This document shows positions 46,152 through 57,802 of a stretch of DNA of 64,000 bases, piece after piece; the first letter of the stretch is position 1; each line of letters begins with the position of its first letter. The translations under genes and the position numbers were made by a program. Origin of the DNA: Trichosphaerium sp. ATCC 40318 (lineage: Eukaryota; Discosea; Flabellinia; Trichosidae); contig JALMLS010000165.1 of the NCBI GenBank assembly GCA_038496445.1, positions 62,001-126,000 on the forward strand, given 5' to 3'. The notes under the pieces are model-generated. The model made no database searches and was not told the origin of the DNA. It saw nothing but the letters and a program-made list of their open reading frames with translations.

Positions 46152-46884
46152 TTAGACCCACTTTATATCCAATCCCTTAGTAGAATCTTTCAAAACCGTG
46201 CTAGGGTATACAGAAAAAGTTTTTAGAGATGTCATATACTTAAAGCAAAGCAATAACACAGTATAAGGTTCAAGATTTACCAAATTCTTCAAACCAGAGT
46301 CAGTAGCACTTACACTAAATAGCTTCAAGGTTTTGACATTAATCAACGATGATCTGTAATAACAGATCTTGTAGATTCAATCGCCAATGTGTTTACATTA
46401 CCACAAAGTTCAAGCCATGAGTTTTTGGACTGAATGATCATAACACCCTTTAGATACACGATCTCAAACAAAAAACATTTGAATATGATTGAAACTGTCA
46501 CCTTTAAGATATGCGATATCAAACAATAAACATTTGATTGAAAACTTAAGATACACAATTTCAAATAAAAACACTTGATCTCGATTGATTCTGGAGAAGT
46601 GAATGAAAGAGTATGAACGCCCGAAAGTGTTTATACTCCACTCAGCCGATGACATTTTTAGTTTCAAACGCTATGGGCTTCCGTTGAGAACGTGACAATC
46701 TGATGAACGTGCTAACCTGATAGAAACAAACCCTATATTGAGACGAATAATGTCATTGAAGAGATTAGACACTGTTGAAGCTGTAATACGATTCCTTTTA
46801 TCTAAAATAACTTAGAACATGCGCCAATGTCTCAGGTGGTAACTGTGGTACGGTTGTAGCGAAATTATGCTGTGTAGCTTCCAT
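46152..46884 (-). pseudogene. Decayed F-box/LRR-like gene
   Basis: ATG 46884 starts MEATQHNFATTVPQLPPETL, AHVLSYF, a typical F-box opening. A 1-nt shift then moves the frame to DKRNRITASTVSNLFNDIIR (F-box second half), ending at a stop. Further down the minus strand lie LRR-like scraps (NVNTLAIESTRSVITD; NVKTLKLFSVSATDSGLKNL) and three copies of a short unit like GTGTATCTTAAAGG with TTTGATATCG between 46440 and 46570. It resembles the decayed F-box/LRR gene at 18.3-19.8 kb in architecture. Confidence 0.6.
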
Positions 46885-47039
46885 CTTGTTATTCACAACA
46901 GTATCGAAAGGTCAGATAGTGTATTATAACCGTACGATGCTCGGAACACCTAAAAATCCTCAATGGTACTTAACACTTTCCCATCTAAGTCAACTCAAAT
47001 CAGCTTGTAAAAATTTGAACGATTACAAGACGACACAGC

Positions 47040-47960
47040 ATGAAATTTAAGATCGCTTATATTGTCGCTGTCATATTCTGGGGAGTAGCTATTGCAGCGT
47101 GTGTTTTGGGTTCTTTTGGGGAACTTTACATTGATGACGAGGGAGTGTAAGTGGCTGTGTAAAAAGTTAAAGTTGACGATGTTTTCTTGAAGCAAGCAAA
47201 CGTTTTACAGCACACGTGCGAATTTGGCGATATCTACTCCTTTGATAACTATTGATGATTCATTTGCGTACGCTGATTTGGATTGTGGTTCATTACCTTG
47301 GGTCGGTGATGAAAGAGATAGAGTACGTTTTTATTTTGCTTTTTTTTCGAAACGAGAACACGTCACGTGATTTTTAGCGTTGCTTTACAACGTTAGAGTT
47401 TTATAAATTATTTTACGCTACTTTAATTTATCACGTGATAGTAAATTGAGTAAACGTGCAGTTTTTAACTTATCTATCATAGTGTGTTCAACTCAAAGCC
47501 GCAGGGTACGTTTTTATAAAATGGGTAAAAAAAAAATTGTTGGGTTTTTTTGGGGAAAGCCTGAGTACTCATTGCGTTTGTTTTGCAGGTTTACTTACTT
47601 GGGACTATTGGTTATCACTATATTAACTCTCATAGTTACAGCAACATTACTGTTTATTAAAAAACTAGGTAAATAACGCGTGCCTATCGCGCTAGATTTT
47701 TTTGTTTGTCTCGCCATAATAATTATTAGGGCCAGCAAGAACAGGCGCTGTAACAGCAACTATCTTCCATTTTCTAGCAATTTTGATATGGTAAACAAGG
47801 CTATACCATGCCGCTAATACTAATTTATGCTCATAGGTGTGCTGTATTCCCTTACCAAAGTAATTTTTTTGATATCAACAAACCTGGATATGGTATTATT
47901 ATTGCTGGTCTTGGATGGGTTGCTACACTCATTGGTACCATTCTATCACTTGCTACTTAA
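47040..47960 (+). CDS. Four-helix (tetraspan) membrane protein
   Basis: ATG 47040 (MKFKIAYIVAVIFWGVAIAA), about six exons, stop 47958-47960. Four hydrophobic helices: IAYIVAVIFWGVAIAACVLG, TYLGLLVITILTLIVTATLL, AVTATIFHFLAILIWCAVFP and GIIIAGLGWVATLIGTILSL. A loop with STPLITIDDSFAYADLDCGS lies between helices 1 and 2. The layout is that of the PMP22/claudin-type tetraspan superfamily, with W and G in helix 1; homology is a guess. Several CACGTG motifs lie inside its introns (47216, 47364, 47432). The acceptor before SKRAVFNLSIIVCS is uncertain. Confidence 0.65.
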
Positions 47961-48342
47961 TCGCCCAAAATAACACCAACAATCTCCATAAATTATAACG
48001 TAAAAAAGAAAACCAACAACACGTGTTATTAAAACAAATAGAAAGAAAGTTTGAAATTATCACGTGATAAACATTTTAAAATATCAGAAAGAAAAAAACC
48101 GCATTCTCGAACTTCTCTGCTTTTTCTCCGTTCTTCCATCAAAAAAGTTTAATGAGTATCAAATTTTAAACTTATATATACTTGATAATGCTTCATGGGC
48201 ATTCTTGGTTTTATAACTGCCATAGGTCGCTTTTTCTTTGTGATATTTTATTTTTTTTTTCTGTTTTTCTTTTGACATAATATAACTAAAAAATCTGCTC
48301 CCCGTTTCTCATCGTGCAGCGTATAAATATGAGTGTATATAC
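47961..48342. other. Convergent intergenic region
   Basis: Contains two CACGTG hexamers (near 48021 and 48061) and T-rich tracts. No gene seen. Confidence 0.4.
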
Positions 48343-49210
48343 TTAAGCATCATCACGCAATTTAAGTCGTTTAAAAATATCAGCAGCTGAGAACTAAACA
48401 AGAGTTAAAAAAAAAGTCTTTTTTTTTACCAATAATTAAGAACAATATCACATACATGATTTTGTTGCAATTGTCCAAGTGCTTTCTCAAGAGCCAATAC
48501 TTTTTGTTCAGCTTTAAGTGCACGTGTCCTCTCTTTTTCTAGATACTTTTGTGCTTCAGAAATCTTACGCTTTGACTCTTCCAACTGCTTTTTGAGCGCT
48601 ATCAAAACTTAAGTTCAAAAAACGCCAACAAGCTTCAACTTACTTCGCAAGCGTTTATCCTTTTTCGTTTTAACTTGTGCAAAGTCTGTAACTGTAGGCT
48701 CATGTTTAAACTCCCCTGGACGTGTTCCAGTAAGATCAAGCTTAGGAACTACAAGTAAAGTAACTAAAAGCACGTGATTGCAAAAAATAAAACGTACTGT
48801 GTAATCCTGAATTTATTTTCTTATGTGTCAACTTAGGTAAATGTCCTGTGGACTTTCCTTTCTTGTACCTCTTACGCTTTGGCTCAAAATCACTAGACGA
48901 TTCAGAAAAGCTCATACGCGTTGGAGAGTCAAGTCCTCTATCTGTGACAGAACGTCGAGCTTTAGGTGCAGTCCTACTCCTAATCGACATTAAGATTTTG
49001 AAGAAAGCTCTTTAGTTAATACACTTACCGTGTAGTTTTTGACCTAGTCACTCTACTAATTTTTGTTTGTGAACGTGGTGATATTAGTTTATTATTCGTA
49101 TTGTATGACAAGCTTCGAGCTACGATACAAAAATAAGTTTAAAACACAGAGCAAAAAAAGAAAAAAAAAAGAGAAGAAAAACTTAGTGGATTTTTTTTTT
49201 TGTTTGACAT
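48343..49210 (-). CDS. Basic, coiled-coil protein, unknown
   Basis: Probable ATG at 49210 (MSNKKKNPL), then Ser/Arg-rich exons (NKLISPRSQTKISRVTRSKT; PKARRSVTDRGLDSPTRMSF; FEPKRKRYKKGKSTGHL), a middle exon LDLTGTRPGEFKHEPTVTDF and a coiled coil of about 55 residues (LKKQLEESKRKISEAQKYLE; RALKAEQKVLALEKALGQLQ). It ends ADIFKRLKLRDDA, stop 48343-48345. The N-terminal half looks disordered with SP/TP phosphorylation-type sites and nuclear-signal-like KRKRYKKGK. It could be a small nuclear or spindle-associated protein; no family recognised. Confidence 0.6.
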
Positions 49211-49235
49211 TACAAAAACATATATGCTATATCAT

Positions 49236-50296
49236 CTATGTACCAAACCCTCCACCAGGAACAAGGCGATGTCTATTGTTAAGAGCTACTTTAAATTTTG
49301 AATCAATTTCTAGTGCCTTATCATAACATTCAATGGCTTTCTTGTGGTTGCCTAATCGCCTTTAAAAAAAAATCAGTCAGTGCGTGCTATAAGTGTAATA
49401 GAAAGACATAAAAACAACTAGAACTATTTTAGTACGCATTAACATACCTATACGATAGCCCTTTGTTATTCCAAGCCTCTTTGTTATTTGGATCAACGTC
49501 AATTACTTTATTATAGCATTGTATAGCGTTAAGCTGTCCTAAACGAGCATACGCAATACCTAGAACGCTTTAAGAACAATTTTAACAACAACCATCCGGA
49601 ATCGCACCCTTGTTGCTCCAGGCTTCTTTATGCCACGGTATAATCTCTGTTACTTTATCAAAACACTCTATAGCTGCAGTATATTGTAATTGATCGCAGT
49701 GAACAAGACCTACAGCGAATTTAAGAAATTCAATAAATAACCCACAATCAGTACAAAAAACGTACCTTTAAATAGCCAAGCCTTATCGTCTCTTGGATCT
49801 AGCGTCAGGACCTAGAAAAACAGAAAATAAGGCGCGAGTTCCAAAACGGACTTTTTGACAAAGTGGATCTATTTCATGAATTGCTTACTTTCTCGTAGCA
49901 TAATAATGCTGCATCATCTCTCAGCAGGTTTCTTAGTGTATCTCCTGTACTATGGTTATTTTAAAGTGACAAAAAAGGCAACGAATGAAATAGCGTTAGT
50001 TGAGTAGTTTAGAACTTGTTTTTGCGTATTTTGACATTGTTGACCAGTTTTAAGATCTTTTTTAGTTTTTCATTTTACTAACCTTTCCAAAGCCATGCAG
50101 ATTTATCCCCTGAGTTGGTGACGAGGTGCTTGTCTATCATACGCAAGGCCAAAGTAAAGTGCTCTTCTTTATAATACCTCAGGCCCTTTTTTAGATAATT
50201 CTGGCTCCCGCGCGCACTCGTAGCTTTAAAGCCAGGTGGAGGCCTACTAATGAAAGATGCATCTATTTTTTTTGATGCACCAAAACTACGCTCCAT
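49236..50296 (-). CDS. Tetratricopeptide-repeat protein
   Basis: ATG 50296 (MERSFGASKKIDASFISRPP), about six exons, stop 49236-49238. After an N-terminal segment of about 40 residues, TPR units follow: NYLKKGLRYYKEEHFTLALR, DDAALLCYEKVLTLDPRDDK, YTAAIECFDKVTEIIPWHKE, LNAIQCYNKVIDVDPNNKEA and KKAIECYDKALEIDSKFKVA. TPR stacks are protein-binding scaffolds, often for chaperones. The consensus W-N-N-K-G and P-x-x-x-x-A positions are well kept. It ends in a Gly-rich VPGGGFGT. Only 26 bp separate its stop from the start of the next minus-strand gene. Confidence 0.85.
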
Positions 50297-50477
50297 TTAT
50301 CAAGTGAATACAACCGATTCCGCCAACGTGCAAGATTATGTATGGTACGATGCCGTTGGCTTGAATTTCGCGAACTACAAAGCTTTTCGACCCAAACTTA
50401 AGTAAAAGTCGACTTTAAGGCTTGTTCGCGTTCGGAAGCATTGCTGTTTCATTTCAAAAGCTCTTTATACAACAGGC

Positions 50478-53252
50478 ATGGCTGCGGCAACACTTAGTTC
50501 GTACGTTAATTTTAATCTATTATGGCTTCGAAACGATATTAACACATCACAGCTTATTGCCGGCCACGAAAAATACATACCATAAACTAGAGGATCAACC
50601 TTTGTATCCGGCAACTACAAAGGAGCTAGTATCTACCAAAGTCGTTATTCCACCATACGGAGATCGTAAAGGATGGCTACCAAGGACAATGGAAGATTTT
50701 GGGGATGGTGGTGCTTTTCCTGAGATACACATACCTCAGTACCCTTTAAACATGGGAAAGGACACAACAAAAGTGAGTTTTAGAAAAAACGAATGGTTTA
50801 CTGATTTTCATACACAGGGAACCAATGTTGTAAATTTACAAGCTGACGCTAAAGGAAACCTTAATTATGGCGCTATAGTAGAAGTAGGACGCCGAAAGAG
50901 TAAGTACAACAGATATTTTGAACATTTGGTTTTTTCCTCCAAAGACCGAAATTTGGACTTTTTTTTTTTGCTCTTAAAACAGTGCTGCACTCATCACATT
51001 GTTATTTATTGCGTAAATAGACGTATTAGGGTTTTTTTTTTGAAAATTAATCAAATTATCCCTCACGGACCAATTCTTCCTCCTGATGTCTTAGAAACTA
51101 TACTTACGTCATTATTTAGATGAAATTGTACATAGTAAAGCATCAGCGTTGCGTGTAAAACATTTCACAGAGGACGAACTTCAAAAACCTGATGACGAGG
51201 AAGAAAAAAAAGCAACAGAGGTAAATATACTATAACATAACTACAACAGTATTACTGCATATTTTCAAGCTATTCCGATGTAATATAATTTGTTTTGGAC
51301 TGAGAAAATTCACTTTTTTTCATTTTTTTTTCATTTGTTTTTTTGCTTTATTTCCTTTGCTTATATTATCATCTTAGAAAACCCGTGCTGCTTTAGAGAA
51401 GAGATTAAACATAAAAATCAATGCATCAAGACCAGCTGCAGTTGAACAAGTCGAAAAAGACGCAAAATATATTCGTTATGTTCCTGCTAACAAAGCCGCT
51501 TCTTTTAACTCTGGAGCTTCCTCACGCATCATTCGTATGGTAAGTACATCATAAACATCAAAATTATTACATCATGCCGTACTACAGGCGTTAAAACACC
51601 CAAAGAATTCAAAAAACTAAATTTTTTTTTCTTTAGGTTGAAAGCGTTTCAGATCCACTTGAGCCTCCAAAGTTCCGCGCCAGAAAGGTCCCAGCATCAC
51701 TTGAAGAACCTCCAGTACCAGTTATGCATTCACCTGATAGAAAACCTTCTGCAAAGACAAGAGAGGCATGGCGTATACCACCTTGTGTTTCTTTGTGGAA
51801 GAATAACAGAGGTTATACTATTCCACTTGAAAAACGTCTTGCTGCAGATGGTAGAGGACTACAAGAGGTCCAAATCAACCCACAATTCGCAAAACTATCT
51901 CAATCTCTTTATATCGCTGAGAGTAACGCTAGAGCTGAAGTAGCAAAGCGTCATGCTTTGCAACAACATTTGGCTCTTCAAGAACGTCAAGAGAGAGAAA
52001 GAGCATTGAAGGATATTGCAGAACAAGCTCGTCTTGAACGTCAAGGCATTGACTCTAAGATTAAAAATCAAAGAGGTAGAGATAAGGCTCTAGATGCTCG
52101 TGATGAGCTTCGTGAGGGTGAGAGACGTCTTAGAGAGCGTGCGCATCGTCTTGAGAACTTCAAGGGTGCAAACAAGTCAAAGTTCATGCGTGATAATGAT
52201 CGTGATATTTCTGAGAAGATCGCTTTGGGAATGAATGTTGCTCAGACCCAAGAAGCTCAGTATGATCAACGTCTCTTCAATCAATCGCAAGGTATCGATT
52301 CTGGATATGGAAATGATGAGGGTTTTGCTGTTTATGATAAGCCTCTATTCAGAAGAGATGACCACAGTCTCATCTTCAAAGCTCCTAAAAAAGATGATAC
52401 ACAAGTACGTTTTTTTTGCTTTGCATTGAAAGAGACCTCCACAACTTTCTTACTGACCGTTTATTTAGTATAGCGATATGTCACTTGATGATATAGTTAA
52501 CACAAAACGATTTAAGCCTCATAAAGGATTCAAGGGTACTGAGGAACAAGATAATGCTGCCAGAACAGAACCTGTTCAATTCGAAGAAGATGAAAATAAT
52601 GTCGATGGTTTTGGACTTGAGGAGTACACCAAAGAGCGAGAAAAGAGAGAATCACAACGTAAATCTCTTGGTGTAATGAACGCTGTTGGAGGTATGTACC
52701 GTAAAACCACGTGACTAATGGTAGCATTCAGAGAAATCAAAAACGACAAAAAGTTTTTCGTTATTTTATTTTCTCGTTTTATTCTGACATTTTCTTGTTT
52801 AGGTTCTGCTGGAGGTGCTGATGAACTTAAGGGTCGTAAACGTGATCGTATGGAATTCGAAGCAGCTAAGTCCCCAGATGAAAAAAAAAAGGCTGAAGAT
52901 CGTCCACGCAAGAGGACAAGAGAAGCAAGTCCTAGCGATTCTGATAGCGATTCATCGATGAGCAGTCCAAGAAGACGATCAAGAAGTCCACCTCGTCGTA
53001 ATGACAGAAGACAAGATTATAGACGCAATGATAGGCGTAATGATAGACGTGATTACAGGCGAAGAGATGATAGAAGAGATTACAGAAGAGATGATCGTGA
53101 TAACAGAGACCGTAGAGATCGTAGAGGTGAGAATACATATTGTTCTTTTTCCTCTTTCTAACTTTTTTAACTTTGTAGATCGCCGACGCTCTCGTTCTCG
53201 TTCAGGATCAAGAGATGAGTATGGTCGTAGAAAGGATAGCAGAGGAAGATGA
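50478..53252 (+). CDS. SNW1: SNW/SKIP-family splicing factor (Prp45-like)
   Basis: ATG 50478; exon 1 (MAAATLSS) joins to LLPATKNTYHKLEDQPLYPA. Then PPYGDRKGWLPRTMEDFGDG, GAFPEIHIPQYPLNMGKDTT, and the core REAWRIPPCVSLWKNNRGYT then IPLEKRLAADGRGLQEVQIN, followed by the helix AEVAKRHALQQHLALQERQE and a conserved RERAHRLENFKGANKSKFMR. The tail is RS/RD-rich (RRNDRRNDRRDYRRRDDRRD; RRRSRSRSGSRDEYGRR), stop 53250-53252. The product is a spliceosomal and transcription cofactor of the Prp19-associated complex, nuclear. The name-giving S-N-W reads S-L-W here. Six or seven introns. Confidence 0.93.
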
Positions 53253-53801
53253 GAGAAGAAAATATAAAGATCATGTGTACAAAAAAACTTTTGGATGAAT
53301 AAATAAAAAAAAAATACAAAAAAAGTTTCTCAAACACAACTGTATTCGTTCAATCCTACTTTCCCCCACCCCACCGACTGAGCTTACGTTTCATTTCGCT
53401 TATAAAATGAGCAGTTTCAACACGTCAATCGTTTAGTAACAAAACTAGGTGTCTTCATAGCTGAAAATGTCTAAACAACACCTTGTCACTGCATATCTTT
53501 CGAGGATGGATATCTTTGAGGGCAAATAAGGCAACAAACTTTGTCACATACCAAAACTAGATTCAAAAGGGCTACTCACAGTTTTAAGTTTTCTGTACAA
53601 AAGGTTGTAGAACAATCCAGATTGAATACAAAAACATGAACGTATTTCTTATTTTTTTCTTACTTAATTATTCAAACTACATTGACTTTATTCTCATTAA
53701 CAAAGTCGTGAAGCGTGAAACACTACGCTATAAACCGTATATACACACTTTATTTTAGAGTATAGTGATACCTTGCACGTGACAGTTATGTAACAACAAA
53801 A
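53253..53801. other. Convergent intergenic region
   Basis: AATAAATAAA follows the SNW stop (about 53300). One CACGTG near 53777. No gene recognised. Confidence 0.4.
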
Positions 53802-54454
53802 TTACAGGTTTTTTCGATAGACATAAAAAAATCCAGGTTCATAAAGCACTTTCCCTTCTGGATCATCCCAAGGACGTGTTTCCTCTATCCTAGAGTATCC
53901 GTGCTTCTCGTAATAAGCGAATAAATGAGTGTTCTTCCATGCTACAGTGCATTGACTGTATTTACAACCACATTCTTTGCCCCTACGTTCTGCTTCTTGA
54001 ATGAGAGCCGTTCCGTAACCTCAAACGATTATTTAATCGCCTGTTATCTCGGTTTACTCACCTTTCTTGCGGTACTCCTCTCTGACAGCTAACATGCCTA
54101 TAATACACGTATATAAGAAGATTAAGAAGACGAAGAAGAGTTTTGTACCAAATTCGATTGTATGTCCTTGTATGTCTACTTTTACGCATCCTATTAGCTC
54201 TTTTGCTATTGGAAAGTAAGGTAGAGTGTGAGAAAAGGCGTTAAACCTTCGTTTAATGCTAGTATCATCTTTTTGTGTTTAACAAGTTCGCTCAGTTCTG
54301 TAGAGTCTGTTCTGTCTCCTTTCGTGAATATCTCGAATTCATACGCTTTATTGAGCAATATGACCAATTCAGAGACCTTAGCCTCTAAATGCGCCGTTAT
54401 ATAGCGTAAAAGTATGATTTATTACCAACCTGGAGCTTCACAAAACGCTAACAT
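53802..54454 (-). CDS. GNAT-family N-acetyltransferase
   Basis: ATG 54454 (MLAFCEAPEAKVSELVILLN), four introns, stop 53802-53804, about 165 residues. GNAT motif A is present as GHTIEFGMLAVREEYRKKGY then GTALIQEAERRGKECGC (R-x-x-G-x-G/A type acetyl-CoA loop, here R-K-K-G-Y-G-T). Motif B follows as WKNTHLFAYYEKHGYSRIEE, with a C-terminal strand GFFYVYRKNL. Such enzymes transfer acetyl from acetyl-CoA to amines of small molecules or proteins; the substrate is unknown. The EEYRKKGYGT loop identifies the fold with good confidence. An upstream minus-strand frame (54660-54478) is not clearly part of it. Confidence 0.82.
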
Positions 54455-54858
54455 GTTGAGTTTAGAAACGTGATTACTTATTTTTGGCCTTGATAGTCAA
54501 AATCCATGTGTACTGCAAGCGCTGATTTCCACCTCTTGAAAGGGTGTTGTATCACTGCTTTTGGCATTGCCGTAGACTCGAAGAATTGAGAGTTACCTTT
54601 TATGGTCTTGCTGAAACTATGCAAGGTACAGTCAACTCTCCATTCTAATAACAAATCCATATCTACGCATAAGTTGATTGTGATGTGCTAAGTTAAATAT
54701 AAACTATGACCGAACGTAAAAAATCACGTGCTCAACATGTTTTTTTTTCTTGATGTCTTCTTAACGACATACAAGATAATGAAAAGCATTATTTACTTAT
54801 TGACGTTTTGCTACAATGAACTCATCAGAGATTAAGTGTGCACAAAGTCTTCAATCGT
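54455..54858. other. Gap with a 60-codon minus-strand ORF
   Basis: A frame from ATG 54660 to 54478 (MDLLLEWRVDCTLHSFSKTI...) ends 24 bp before the GNAT start. No known motif. It could be an upstream ORF in the GNAT transcript or chance. Confidence 0.3.
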
Positions 54859-56031
54859 TCAAGCGAATCCAAGCCATTCTGCCCACGAAATAATCCAAGA
54901 TACTGGCTGAGCATCAGCTGGTTTTTTCTTCTTGACTGAATGATTGTATTGTTCGATGTCTTCACCGTGTTTTATGATTTTTTCTTCTGCCCAGCGTGCA
55001 ACACTGGAAAACAGTTCATGAACATTTACACCCTAATTTTTTCATTAATTAAAATTCAGTTGTTGGATTGGCATATACTCACCGTTTTGGAGCTGACTTC
55101 GTAATAAGGGCAGTTCCAGTACTCAGAAAGTTCAGCTATTTGTTTTGTGGATACTTGTCTTCTATCTGTCAGGTCACACTTTGCAGCAACGATTACAAAC
55201 TTAATCTAATCATGGTAAGTCAAGTGCTTTGTTTTTGTTCTGTTGAGGCGTCTTACTTTGGCTGCATCATCTTTTCCTATACATGTCTCTATCATTTCCT
55301 TGTACTGTTCGAGTACTTCAAATGATCTCTTTACTGTCACATCAAAAACCAAAAGAGCCACATCTGAACCTCTATAAAAAGCTACTTATGCAGAAAATTA
55401 GTTTTTTTTTTCCTTGTTAATGTCGTGCCTCCTGGCAATGAAAATCGTTCTCTCCCAGCGGTACTACATTATCGTAAGTAATAATAAACAATAAAGGCAC
55501 TTAATGTTTGGTATCACGTGAGTTAAAGGAGAAAATGACATGATTTAACAAGTCAAAAAGATTACAAAAAATTATCTTTATAGCGTTGTAAACTAACACT
55601 AAAAGCACTTACTCCCAAATTTGCAATAACAGATTTTCAACACTCTTGCCAGGTACAGTTTTAGACAACTACAAGTATTGAGAAGTAAACTCATAGCGAA
55701 CAAAATAGTTTGAATGTAAAAATAGCTTGAATTTAAAAATAGCTTAGAAGTAGCTTCTGATAGATGTTGTACAAAATCAGCGCCAATCGTATTTCTATGC
55801 GTTGAGAACCTTCCTTTCACATAGCGTTCCATTAAAGATGTTTTACCAACACCTAACCATAATGTAAGCTTTTCCTTTACAAATGCTTTATTTTTTGGTG
55901 TAAAGCACTTTCGTGCATGTTAAAGATAGTTTTACTTCGCACTTACCTGAATCACCAACAACAATTACCTTGGCAATTAACTTTGTCTTTCGACTCCCCG
56001 ATACTTGCCCTGTTTTTGAAGCTTTTGGCAT
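54859..56031 (-). CDS. Rab-like GTPase lacking prenylation cysteines
   Basis: ATG 56031 (MPKASKTGQVSGSRKTKLIA), about seven exons, stop 54859-54861. Motifs: VVGDS|GVGKTSLMERYVKG with an intron in the P-loop, TIGADFVQ, LLLQIWDTAGRERFSLPG, VALLVFDVTVKRSFEVLEQY, G4 VIVAAKCDLTDRRQVS and VSSKTGVNVHELFSSVA. The pattern is closest to Rab7-type Rabs, which act on late endosomes. Two oddities: the switch II Gln of DTAGQERF is Arg, and the C-terminus (SWIISWAEWLGFA) has no Cys for geranylgeranylation, so membrane attachment must differ. One intron (55370-55428) has a GC donor. Confidence 0.85.
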
Positions 56032-56681
56032 CGTACTTTGGTTACGGGAGAAACAAATCTACTATGATGATTAAGTTTGTGCTTACAATAGACACTACAC
56101 TTACTTAATTGTTTGCGACTGAAGAGTTACACATTTCAAACACTTGGTTTAACTAGACATGGCTTTTATCAAGTCAATACCGACAATAGGGAGCTACGGT
56201 ATTTTGTACACGTGTTAGACCAATCCTCAATCCCAACAAAAGCTATTGCAAGACGATCTGGGAGGAAAGGAACACACTGCCCCTGACCGATAACTCTGGC
56301 ACAAAGCGAGTGTCTGGTTTATTTACATAACACGATCGCATGTGCATTGATAAATGAAGAAAACGATTTTTTTTTTTTTTTGAAATTGTAAAAAGGGCGG
56401 TTGTGGGCGGGTGATTTCTGCTTGCTATCGTATAAACTGCTTCGGTTGGTTGCTTGTCTTTGTTGGATCAGTCCAGCTTGTTCAAACGTCTGAAATATCT
56501 CACATGTTCAGACATTAAGTAATGAAATCACACTGATAAAATAGCTACCAGCTCTATGTGCTTGATTTGTGAACAAGTTCTAGCAATATCATCGCCTTAG
56601 TCCTAAAAGACAATATATTTATGGATAGTATAAGTGTTCTTTATTTACAGTTGTTGTGTTTTGTACAAGGTTGCCACATTG
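56032..56681. other. Intergenic, nothing recognised
   Basis: Upstream of the Rab-like gene and downstream of the zinc-binding protein gene. A poly-T run near 56366 and one CACGTG near 56209. No coding exon supported. Confidence 0.4.
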
Positions 56682-57029
56682 TTAGTTAAATATAGCAGCA
56701 GGAGGGCAGAAAACCTCTTTCACGACAAAATAGTCATCTGGAGCATCAGGATCATAGACGTGCTTCATCCCTTTACATCCTTTACACTTCCACCCATGTT
56801 CCCGCTTATCCATGAACTTGTGTTTGTGTAAATTACAGTACCAGTCTCCACATACTGAGCAATACCGAGGCTTCTTTCCTTGCCAGTCTTTTTTGTATTT
56901 AACTCTTCTATGGTTTTCTCCTACTACAATTCTATCGCATGCAGTACATACTGTATTTGCGTCAAACGGAGGTAGGTTAGGTATTATTTCTTCTCCTTTC
57001 TTTGGCTTGCGTCGCTTGGTTTCTGACAT
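56682..57029 (-). CDS. Small cysteine-rich zinc-binding protein
   Basis: Intronless, ATG 57029 (MSETKRRKPKKGEEIIPNLP) to stop 56682-56684, 115 residues. A basic N-terminus with KRRKPKK is followed by regularly spaced C and H: VCTACDRIV, YCSVCGDWYCNLHKHKFMDK and WKCKGCKGMKHVYD. Eight or more Cys/His suggest two zinc ions in a FYVE/PHD/RING-like cross-brace, but no exact family signature matches. Nuclear location and binding to protein or nucleic acid are guesses from the basic N-terminus. Single-exon structure is unusual in this window. Confidence 0.7.
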   Translation of the reverse strand: MSETKRRKPKKGEEIIPNLPPFDANTVCTACDRIVVGENHRRVKYKKDWQGKKPRYCSVCGDWYCNLHKHKFMDKREHGWKCKGCKGMKHVYDPDAPDDYFVVKEVFCPPAAIFN

Positions 57030-57802
57030 TGATTTGTTGTTGGACAGACGTGTGTTTCTTGTTGAGATAATGAATATCAAACTTAAAGACAGTTAAGTGT
57101 TTGTAGTGATGCGACACGTGAAGCTAATACACAGAAGTGGTCAATACGCTCACTTAGTTTGATGCCAACGTAGATGTCTGACAGCTTTAGAGGCAGACTT
57201 GAAGTTATTCCGCCTATTTAATACAGACATCATGAAAGTCTCTTTTCGTGTCAACTAGTGTACTACAGGTACCTGCTAGATCATAGATTTTGTTTACGCT
57301 GAGAGGATGCAAGACGTTAACACTAAGATAGACAATGTTATGAGAACAAACAGAAACAGTATTCCATAATGATTTACTGGTAGATTAGTTCTTATGATTG
57401 TAACCGACAGTAGGGGAAGCTGTTGGTACTAGCGCTGGAGGTAAACTTGGCATGTAATCTGGAGCGAATAGAATTGGCGTGAGTGACATAGTTTTTATCC
57501 AAAACTAGCGTCGATTAGACCAAAAAAGCACTGGTGAGCTTATTATAAGTAGTAACACACTAGCATTAGCCTTTGTAACTTACCTCCTCTACTGTGTTGG
57601 AAGTACCGCCATCACTTTTAAATTAGACCTACACCAGTACACCGTTAGAAATACAACGAAATAGTACGTACAAGGACCCTTGTTTTACAACCATAATTTA
57701 TACTTATTTACAATTTTCACAATCATGTTACTGAACATTTCGTTTGAATTCTCGCATTTTTTCGAACAAGCTCGAACAATAATTACACAGTTTGTTTTAA
57801 CC
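57030..57802. other. Intergenic with a possible minus-strand terminal exon
   Basis: A minus-strand frame near 57500-57387 reads MSLTPILFAPDYMPSLPPAL then VPTASPTVGYNHKN and a stop. A G-GTAAGT donor upstream (about 57585) could link it to SDGGTSNTVEE. No start or family was found, so I do not call a gene. Confidence 0.25.
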
